From Aliikangiella sp. G2MR2-5 (lineage in GTDB: Bacteria; Pseudomonadota; Gammaproteobacteria; Enterobacterales; Kangiellaceae), in contig NZ_JADPQF010000003.1 in assembly GCF_015687155.1 (NCBI RefSeq), forward strand, positions 542,823 to 606,822: a DNA stretch of 64,000 bases, in the 5' to 3' direction. How positions within the stretch are numbered: position 1 is the stretch's first letter; the number at the start of each line of letters is the position of its first letter. The notes beneath the pieces were generated by a model that saw only the letters and a program-made list of their open reading frames with translations, did not search any database and had not been told where the DNA came from. Shown in pieces: positions 58,068 to 64,000 of the stretch. A program made the position numbers and the translations under genes.

Positions 58068-58254
58068 AAGCTAATAGTTTTTATCGAGTAGGTAATAAGT
58101 ATACTGAAATAAATGGGTAGCTCGAATTTATACCTGGTACTAGAGTAATATTTATTAAGAAATTATACGCGATTGAATAAAAAGCTAGTAATACCACTAA
58201 ATAGTTCAAGTTCCACTATAATTAAATGAATAAAATAATATAAAGCAAAAGCAG

Positions 58255-61200
58255 TTGATCTCTACTTTCTCTTTAAAAATATTGCTTACAAAAAGCACCC
58301 TCCTTGTAAAGTGCGTTTTTCGCTTGTCTACAGTTCTCTATTTAACTTCTATCTTCTGTCTCAGTGCTGAGTCTTTGCAAATTACCCGTCTTATTTATCC
58401 TAAAGGACTAACTCAAAATAGCATCAATGATATTTTTCAGGACGATGAAGGCATTATGTGGTTTGCTACGAGAGGCGGAATTCACTATTTCAATGGCGAA
58501 CAATTTAGAAAACTTGAGTTAAGTACTGATTCAGGGCCGGTTACGAACGTTTTGTATGAATCGATATTTCAAGACTCATTAGGTTATTTATGGTTCGGTG
58601 GATTTGAGGGTGAAGTATATCGATACGACAAGTATACAGGCAATACACTGGAGCTAGGCGATACGCTAAAGGCCGCTGTAAATAGCGATGAATACCAGGG
58701 ATTTGGTGGTCAGGTTTATAGCTTTGCCGAGGTTGATGCTGGTCTATTATGGATTGGCAGTGACGAAGGTATTGTGGGTATCAATCTTAGAGGCTTAGTA
58801 CCTTTTGCTCTGGACTTGTCTGCACAAATAGCGGGTATTCAGGGAGTTACAGATATTCGATACAATGATGAGACTGTATGGCTGGCGACCTCTAAAGGGG
58901 TTGTTAATTTCGATCGAAAAACTAGAAGAGCCTACTACTTGAACTTGGAAAGTGAGAGTTCCAAATCAATTCGTTACTTGCAGGTTACCAAACTACTTAG
59001 TGATGAGCCATTCCTTTGGATTGGGACAGCAAGTAAAGGACTTTATCGTTACGATATAAATTCTCACTCGGTAAAGCATTTTGGTCAAAACGGCAAAGAA
59101 AAAAATCTTATCGCTGCAGGAAAAATTAACGATATCGTCCTGGATGATAAAAATCAGATATGGATTGCGCAGCAAACAGGCGGTATTCATCGCTACGATT
59201 ATTTGACGGACCACTTCTATCGTTATAGTAAAGATAAGTCTAATTCGTTCAGCTTGTCTTCTAACGATATATCAAGTCTTCTTTTTGATCGCTCTAAACT
59301 ATTATGGATAGGAACCTCAAACTCTGGAATTAATCAACTTAGTCGAGTAACAAATAAGTTCAGAACCTTGAAAAGTTTGGTGAATAATTCTAATAGCTTA
59401 AGTGACGACTTTGTGTGGGATATTACTAGCGATAAAAATGATAATATCTGGTTTGCTACCCTCAATGGCTTAGACAAGTATGAGCCTTTAACCGGCGGCT
59501 TTACATCCTATCAAATTCAGCGTTCGATTGAAAATAATAACCAGATAATTACATTATCCTGGAGTGCTAACGATACTTTATGGGTAGGTCTTGCAAACGG
59601 AGAGCTATTTGAGTTCTACCCGGAAACGGGAAATTTTTCTCCTGTTTATCATACTGAAATGGACGGTCGCTTTAGTAATGCCAGAATATTGCATCTCTAT
59701 AAAGATAATCTGGACTATTTATGGATTGCAACCTACGAAGGAACCTATCGCTTATCTCCACAACAACAAAAGCAGGCTGCTACTAAAGCGGCTCACTATG
59801 TTGCGTTTACTTCCGCTATCGCTCGCAGAATTTATCATGATGATAAAGGACGCTTTTGGATTGGGACTAATGGACAGGGATTGCTTGCTTTCGATAATAA
59901 ATTAGAACTCATTGCTTCATTTACATATAAAAAGAATAAACCCAATAGCATATCAAGCAACGTTGTTAGAAGTATCTATCAAGACTCAGACAATCGATTG
60001 TGGCTTGGAACGGCTTCTGGATTGAATATGCTGGATAGCCATGATTTTTTAAATGTGAATGAAAACTTTTTAAGGGTTGATATTGATAATGGTGTTTTAA
60101 ATGACATGGTCTATTCAATTCAGCCGGGTAAAGAAAGTGATCTATGGCTCTCGACAAATTTGGGACTTGTGAAATATACCTCGGATAATCAACAGACAAC
60201 CATTTTTCAAGTAGAAGATGGTATTTCTGCTAATGAGTTTAATGGCGATGCTTCGATTAGAACGAATTCAGGAGATATCTACTTTGGTAGTGTCTCGGGA
60301 GTAACATTTTTTAACCCAGACAACATTGAAGAAAATACGATTGTTCCCTCAATTATTATCCGTAATATCATGTTGGATGGAGTGTCCATGTCTTCTGCTG
60401 TATCGTTAAAGAATTTTACTCATCTGGAAGTTAATAGTGAGCTTCGAGAAATTGAAATTGAATTTTTTTCTACCGATTACCATCAACCCAGCAAAAATCG
60501 ATATCGTTACCGATTGCTTCCTGTTAATCATGAGTGGAGTGAGCTGGAAAGTGGCGGACAAATTAATTTTGCTCACCTGTCAACCGGAGAGTACCAGTTG
60601 GAGCTAATGGGATCTAATAATAGTGGTGTATGGTCAAATCGTCCACGCCAGTTACTTATAACGGTTCACCCTCGTTGGTGGCAAAGTAGAACGGCTATTA
60701 TACTTTATTTGCTAACTGCAATTGCTCTAGCTGCACTGTATGTCAGGAAACAACAGGCCAAGCTAAAAAGAGAAAAAGAAATAACTGATAATCTGAGTCG
60801 GTTAAATCGTCTTAAAGATGAATTTCTTGCAAATACATCTCATGAATTTAGAACGCCGTTGAATGGTATTGTTGGACTGTCTGAGTATCTCATAAATTCT
60901 TCGGAACTGAGTGAGGAGCATAAGGAGATTGCAGGGTTAATTCATTTTTCAGGCAAGCGCCTGGCAGATCTTGTTAATGATATTCTCGATGATGCCAGCC
61001 TGAATAACGGCAAGCTTATCCTTGAGTATGAAGAGTTCTTATTAGTACCTTTGGTTAAAAGTGAGATTAAGACCTTGTCATTAAATGTTAAGGCGGAAGT
61101 TGAGCTATCGATGATAGTTGAAAGTGAAGAGCTCAAACTTAATGCCGATCCGAAGCGTATAAAACAGATTATTCACAACCTGGTCGGGAACGCTATTAAG

Positions 61201-61497
61201 TTCACAGAGCAAGGTAAAATAGAAGTGACGATCAGCTGTGATGAAGACTGGGTTGTAATCGAAGTAGCGGATACTGGTCCTGGTATTCCGCGAGAAAAGC
61301 TCACTCATATTTTTGATAATTTTTCTCAGGTTGATGGTTCTCTTAGACGAAAGCATGGAGGAATAGGGTTGGGACTGTCTATTACAAAAAAATTGGTAGA
61401 GCTTCATCATGGGACAATAAGTGTAGACTCTGAACTCGGGGTAGGAAGTACGTTTGTCGTTCGCTTACCTAAAAAGCATTTGGGCCAGAGCATTTAG
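58255..61497 (+). CDS. Beta-propeller sensor histidine kinase (two-component regulator propeller type)
   Basis: 1080 residues. An N-terminal signal/TM is followed by about 14 propeller repeats of the type LWIGTxxxGLxxYD (residues about 55-690), enough for two seven-bladed propellers. Then come a Y_Y_Y domain (YRLLPVNHEWSELESG), a TM helix at about 812-832, HisKA with H863 (NTSHEFRTPLNGI) and HATPase (NLVGNAIKFTEQG, GGIGLGLSITKKL). No receiver or AraC domain follows, unlike hybrid members. A large periplasmic sensor, often for glycans in other bacteria, but the ligand here is unknown. No response-regulator gene is next to it. TTG start. Confidence 0.88.
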   Translation: MISTFSLKILLTKSTLLVKCVFRLSTVLYLTSIFCLSAESLQITRLIYPKGLTQNSINDIFQDDEGIMWFATRGGIHYFNGEQFRKLELSTDSGPVTNVLYESIFQDSLGYLWFGGFEGEVYRYDKYTGNTLELGDTLKAAVNSDEYQGFGGQVYSFAEVDAGLLWIGSDEGIVGINLRGLVPFALDLSAQIAGIQGVTDIRYNDETVWLATSKGVVNFDRKTRRAYYLNLESESSKSIRYLQVTKLLSDEPFLWIGTASKGLYRYDINSHSVKHFGQNGKEKNLIAAGKINDIVLDDKNQIWIAQQTGGIHRYDYLTDHFYRYSKDKSNSFSLSSNDISSLLFDRSKLLWIGTSNSGINQLSRVTNKFRTLKSLVNNSNSLSDDFVWDITSDKNDNIWFATLNGLDKYEPLTGGFTSYQIQRSIENNNQIITLSWSANDTLWVGLANGELFEFYPETGNFSPVYHTEMDGRFSNARILHLYKDNLDYLWIATYEGTYRLSPQQQKQAATKAAHYVAFTSAIARRIYHDDKGRFWIGTNGQGLLAFDNKLELIASFTYKKNKPNSISSNVVRSIYQDSDNRLWLGTASGLNMLDSHDFLNVNENFLRVDIDNGVLNDMVYSIQPGKESDLWLSTNLGLVKYTSDNQQTTIFQVEDGISANEFNGDASIRTNSGDIYFGSVSGVTFFNPDNIEENTIVPSIIIRNIMLDGVSMSSAVSLKNFTHLEVNSELREIEIEFFSTDYHQPSKNRYRYRLLPVNHEWSELESGGQINFAHLSTGEYQLELMGSNNSGVWSNRPRQLLITVHPRWWQSRTAIILYLLTAIALAALYVRKQQAKLKREKEITDNLSRLNRLKDEFLANTSHEFRTPLNGIVGLSEYLINSSELSEEHKEIAGLIHFSGKRLADLVNDILDDASLNNGKLILEYEEFLLVPLVKSEIKTLSLNVKAEVELSMIVESEELKLNADPKRIKQIIHNLVGNAIKFTEQGKIEVTISCDEDWVVIEVADTGPGIPREKLTHIFDNFSQVDGSLRRKHGGIGLGLSITKKLVELHHGTISVDSELGVGSTFVVRLPKKHLGQSI

Positions 61498-61729
61498 TTG
61501 TATCGATTCATACTCGAACTGAAAAATTCCGAATCCAGGTTTTATAGTGTCTGACAACAAATGATAATTCTGCTCCTGAACAAAGTGGAAATTCTAGGAG
61601 TGACATTGGAAAGGTCTCAAGGTATCTTAAAGCGGACCTTAGCCTGTATTTAAAAGTTGAAGATAATTCTCAAAATTTAACAATGAAACCTTCGGCAACT
61701 TTTTACCTATAGCGGACAATCGACTTATT

Positions 61730-62698
61730 TTAAAGTTTATCTAAAGGGCTTAATGTTCCAGATGGGTTTCGATTGAGAACGTGTGTATATATTTGAGTCG
61801 TTCTGACATCTGAGTGACCCATTAGTTCTTGGACTGTTCTTATATCTGCACCTGATTCTAGTAGATGAGTGGCAAAAGAATGACGAAAAACGTGCGCCGT
61901 CACTTTCTTATTAATTCCTGCTTTTTCAACAGCTTTTTTTACGTGCTTGGCAAACACAGAAGGATGAACATGGTGTCTTCGAATAATTAACGTGCGTGGG
62001 TCTGTACTAATTCGGAAGCTGGGGAATACCCACTGCCACACGAGAGATTTACCAGCATTCGGTTCTTTTATTTCTAATGCATAAGGCACTTCAACACCAT
62101 TGATATTTTCTCTTCGATCTTTTAAATGTAGCTGCTCAACAAACTCGATTTGTTTTTGTAGCTCTTCGCGACAAGCTTCGGGCAGAGGTAACAGCCTATC
62201 TTTGTTACCTTTACCGCGTTTAACGATCACTTGATTACGTTCAAAATCGATGTCTTTAACGCGAAGTCGGTGGACCTCTGATTTTCTTAATCCAGTTCCA
62301 TAAATTAATTTTGCCATAAGCAGCGGTATTCCGTGGAGATAATTGAGTAATCGCTTTACTTCTGATGGGGATAGCACGACTGGTAGGTTCCGATGCAATC
62401 TTGAGCGCACAGCGTTAATTGTGTTCTCCCCAAGTGGGCACTTGAGCACTTCTTTATACAGAAAAACAAGCGCACACAATGCTTGGTTTTGAGTGGATGG
62501 TGCAACCTTTCGATCGACTGCAAGATGTGTTAGAAATTGATTGACCTCATCAGAGGACATATCGTTAGGGTGACGGAGTTTATGGAAGTGAATAAAGCGT
62601 TTTATCCAGAAAACATAGTTTTTTTCCGTAAAATATGAATATTGCATTGTCCTTATTCTTTCACGGACCAACCACATAAATTTAGGTTTTTGCGTCAT
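61730..62698 (-). CDS. intI: Integron integrase IntI
   Basis: 322-residue tyrosine recombinase. Core-binding domain at about 10-90. Catalytic residues: R in TGLRKSEVHR, H-x-x-R in AHVFRHSFATHL, H in LMGHSDVRTT and nucleophile Y304 in TTQIYTHV. The integron-specific insertion lies between them (GVEVPYALEIKEPNAG, then LVWQWVFPS). ATG chosen at 62698 because AAGGAGG lies 7 nt upstream; a longer frame to 62755 lacks conservation. It points away from the cassette array, as in all integrons. No disabling change is visible. Confidence 0.97.
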   Translation of the reverse strand: MTQKPKFMWLVRERIRTMQYSYFTEKNYVFWIKRFIHFHKLRHPNDMSSDEVNQFLTHLAVDRKVAPSTQNQALCALVFLYKEVLKCPLGENTINAVRSRLHRNLPVVLSPSEVKRLLNYLHGIPLLMAKLIYGTGLRKSEVHRLRVKDIDFERNQVIVKRGKGNKDRLLPLPEACREELQKQIEFVEQLHLKDRRENINGVEVPYALEIKEPNAGKSLVWQWVFPSFRISTDPRTLIIRRHHVHPSVFAKHVKKAVEKAGINKKVTAHVFRHSFATHLLESGADIRTVQELMGHSDVRTTQIYTHVLNRNPSGTLSPLDKL

Positions 62699-62726
62699 GT
62701 AACATCCTCCTTGATGCGCGATAATT

Positions 62727-62755
62727 AATCTACTTGTACAAGTAGTGCTTGTCAA
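62727..62755 (-). promoter_or_regulatory. Sigma70-type intI promoter with internal palindrome
   Basis: On the minus strand: -35 TTGACA (62755-62750), 17-bp spacer, -10 TAGATT (62732-62727), leader of about 20 nt to the SD AAGGAGG. A perfect 16-bp palindrome CTACTTGTACAAGTAG (62730-62745) occupies the spacer and part of the -10, so a bound dimer would block the promoter. It is not the E. coli-type LexA box (CTG-N10-CAG). Confidence 0.75.
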
Positions 62756-62965
62756 GCTTTTTTGTATTAATGACGCTTTAGCGGTGTAAGCTATTGATTT
62801 AAAAGAATGTTAAAAAGTGAGTCAGGATTTAAATGCAGTAAAGTCACTTTAATCCGGAATTGACTTTGGAACCAAGTTCAGTAACTATCAGATATCTTTA
62901 AATAATTCAGTAAAATCTAAACTGTTGTTTGAATTAAAATGTGATTTACTGAATACAATCAGCTG
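62756..62965. other. attI region upstream of the first cassette
   Basis: 210 bp between the intI promoter and the array. No gene. A weak candidate for the cassette promoter is TTGAAT (62929-62934) with TACAAT (62954-62959), spacer 19, which would start transcription near the crossover. Confidence 0.4.
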
Positions 62966-62971
62966 TTAGGC
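62965..62971 (+). other. attI crossover site GTTAGGC
   Basis: Seven-base core site matching GTTRRRY; recombination is expected between G62965 and T62966. It is the exact reverse complement of the R'' box GCCTAAC at 63493-63499, as required if the first cassette runs from here to attC1. Confidence 0.9.
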
Positions 62972-63586
62972 AGTTTAGTATGTATTCGATTAACTTCAAA
63001 AATGATACGAATCATGTTGAAGATACACTGCGGATCTATAGAGAAATACATAAAGCAAAAGGACTTCGAATATTCCTTAAACTAATTGCTTTTCTAGGTA
63101 TGTTTGCACTGCTGGCGTTCTTTGTGGCTATAGGGATAGAGATGAAACCAGGAGCATTATGGTTTGCTCTGATACCTCTATCATTGATTGTTCTTCTAAT
63201 TCTCGGGCCAAAATTTGATTATGCGAATGCAAAGAAACGATTAAAAGTATCGCCTTTTTATAATGACTCAGTGAATGTGATATTTGATGACGATGGATTT
63301 AAGGCATATACGGAAAGTTCGGAAACTAAAATTCAGTGGAGTTCAATTGGTAAAATTGTACTGTTAGATGAAGGAATATTTATGTATATCGATAAATATC
63401 ATTTTTTATACATACCTAATCCTCAACAGGGATATATTAAAATTAGTGATTTTACTGAGTTGCTGAATAGTCATAGTGTAGAGGTAGAGCGTGCCTAACC
63501 AGACGCTGAACCAGACAACTCATTTGGTTGTCATCAAATTTGGATCAAATTTATCGCCAACCGGCATGTTGCTGGTTAGCTGAACG
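62966..63586 (+). mobile_element. Integron gene cassette 1
   Basis: 621 bp from the attI crossover to the attC1 crossover. Carries one gene in the forward direction that starts 14 nt from the cassette edge and ends inside the R'' box of its attC. Confidence 0.92.
62980..63498 (+). CDS. Cassette-encoded YcxB-like membrane protein
   Basis: 172 residues: cytoplasmic N terminus, two adjacent TM helices (about 29-52 and 58-78), then a C-terminal domain of about 90 residues with features of the YcxB family (VNVIFDDDGFKAYTESSETKIQWSSI; GIFMYIDKYHFLYIP). Common among integron cassettes and in hypothetical membrane proteins; function unknown. The ATG follows only the short TTAGGC cassette end, so its weak SD (AGG) comes from the recombination site itself. 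The stop codon TAA overlaps the attC R'' box. Confidence 0.85.
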   Translation: MYSINFKNDTNHVEDTLRIYREIHKAKGLRIFLKLIAFLGMFALLAFFVAIGIEMKPGALWFALIPLSLIVLLILGPKFDYANAKKRLKVSPFYNDSVNVIFDDDGFKAYTESSETKIQWSSIGKIVLLDEGIFMYIDKYHFLYIPNPQQGYIKISDFTELLNSHSVEVERA

Positions 63587-63592
63587 TTATGC
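63493..63592 (+). repeat. attC site of cassette 1
   Basis: 100-bp imperfect palindrome. R'' GCCTAAC (63493-63499), L'' GCTGAACCAG (63505-63514), L' CTGGTTAGC (63572-63580), R' GTTATGC (63586-63592). L'' and L' pair fully except one unpaired G at 63508, the extrahelical base expected in a folded attC. Loop of about 57 nt between. Confidence 0.93.
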
Positions 63593-63996
63593 ACAATCAA
63601 GATAAGGAGTATCGATGAGTCACAAGCTAGATGCAAACGAGCTAGATTCACTCGAATTAGATGGCGTTGGTGTTGTTTGTCCTGGAATGGCGGTTGAGCA
63701 CCCTATGTTTGGTTTTGGCAAGGTTGAAGCGATTTATAAATTTATTAAATCTGATGACATTACTATTCGCATTAACTTTGAAGAGCACGGTTCAAAAGCG
63801 CTCGCACCGGAATATGCCAATTTATCTATCCCAAAAGTTAAGAAAGGTATATTTGGAAAATTGTTCGGTGGTAGCAAGTAATGCATAACAAAAAGTTCAA
63901 CGCGGACACAGTAACCTCCGCTTCGTTTATGCGCATGCACTTCGTGCATTTTTGCGCAACACTACGCTCCAGGTTACTGTGCCGGTTAACTTGGCG
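63587..63996 (+). mobile_element. Integron gene cassette 2
   Basis: About 410 bp from the attC1 crossover to the next GTTAA at 63996. The edge TTATGC is complementary to R'' GCATAAC of its own attC. Confidence 0.9.
63615..63881 (+). CDS. Cassette-encoded free-standing UvrD/PcrA C-terminal Tudor-like domain
   Basis: 88 residues. Residues about 22-70 (PGMAVEHPMFGFGKVEAIY, INFEEHGSKALAP, YANL) follow the V-x-HPxFGxGxV ... V-x-F-x-x-x-G-x-K-x-L ... A-x-L pattern of the SH3/Tudor-like tail of PcrA/UvrD helicases, which contacts RNA polymerase in PcrA. Acidic Leu/Asp-rich N terminus and basic Gly/Lys C terminus. No helicase portion. Strong own SD AAGGAG. Function unknown; a polymerase- or nucleic-acid-binding adaptor is possible. 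Confidence 0.8.
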   Translation: MSHKLDANELDSLELDGVGVVCPGMAVEHPMFGFGKVEAIYKFIKSDDITIRINFEEHGSKALAPEYANLSIPKVKKGIFGKLFGGSK

Positions 63997-64000
63997 TTAA
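63883..64000 (+). repeat. attC site of cassette 2 (3' end cut by window)
   Basis: R'' GCATAAC (63883-63889); inner stem ACAGTAACCT/AGGTTACTGT, with AAGTT/AACTT and CGG/CCG pairs outside it; R' begins GTTAA at 63996 and is cut after five bases. Internal hairpins (TGCAC/GTGCA) in the loop. Length about 120 bp, longer than attC1 and of a different sequence. Confidence 0.9.

Noticed and set aside
62730..62745. Canonical LexA (SOS) box at the intI promoter
   Set aside because: The palindrome lacks CTG at the required 10-nt distance from CAG; it is reported as an unassigned operator instead.

Overview
The window is chromosomal DNA from a gammaproteobacterium. By eye its base composition is somewhat below 50% G+C. 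Gene content and order (nudF-DUF1249-cpdA-parE-parC; serB-fimX-like; psd; motAB; rsgA/orn; nnr-tsaE-ami-mutL-miaA; hfq-hflX-hflK-hflC-DUF2065-purA) follow, from memory, the conserved block around purA-tolC in Pseudomonas and parts of E. coli. A second conserved block, smpB-ratA-rnfH, is joined to it. The c-di-GMP and type IV pilus/flagellar gene set suggests a free-living, motile, probably aquatic bacterium. I cannot name the genus.

Layout. 1-3.1 kb: end of an RND efflux pump, its adaptor and a small secreted Cys-rich protein. 3.1-7.2 kb: an AT-rich spacer with a 7-bp tandem repeat, an RstA/RstB-like two-component pair and a REC-GGDEF protein with a degenerate active site. 7.3-12.8 kb (minus strand): DUF3192 lipoprotein, rnfH, ratA, a LysM lipoprotein, smpB, a TolC-family channel and a Pcm-like methyltransferase. 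12.9-20.5 kb (plus): nudF, DUF1249, cpdA, parE, parC and an HDOD protein. 20.5-29.6 kb: a signalling cluster with PAS-GGDEF cyclase, REC-CheC protein, an AhpA/YtjB-family membrane protein, serB, a FimX-like REC-PAS-GGDEF-EAL protein and a PilZ-like protein. 29.9-34.2 kb: epmB, efp and epmA (the complete EF-P lysylation module apart from epmC), a cold-shock protein and psd. 34.4-38.7 kb: motA, motB and an overlapping GAF-GAF-GGDEF-EAL gene. 38.7-57 kb: housekeeping genes rsgA, orn, nnr, tsaE, amiB-like, mutL, miaA, yhhN, an unknown, recQ, hfq, hflX, hflK, hflC, DUF2065 and purA. 57-61.5 kb: a DUF4124 protein, a GNAT acetyltransferase and a large two-component-type beta-propeller sensor kinase.

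61.7-64 kb: the start of a chromosomal integron, which is the most notable element. A minus-strand IntI integrase carries the integron-specific insertion. Its own sigma70-like promoter contains a perfect 16-bp palindrome. An attI crossover (GTTAGGC) is followed by two gene cassettes transcribed away from intI, each closed by an attC site. The 5' end of each cassette is exactly complementary to the R'' box of its own attC, which strongly supports the boundaries. Cassette 1 encodes a two-helix YcxB-like membrane protein. Cassette 2 encodes an 88-residue protein that looks like a free-standing UvrD/PcrA C-terminal Tudor-like domain. The array continues past the end of the window.

Functionally the window combines information processing (topoisomerase IV, MutL, RecQ, Hfq, MiaA, EF-P modification, trans-translation factor SmpB), envelope maintenance (TolC, RND, Psd, amidase, HflKC) and an unusually dense set of c-di-GMP proteins placed beside motility genes.
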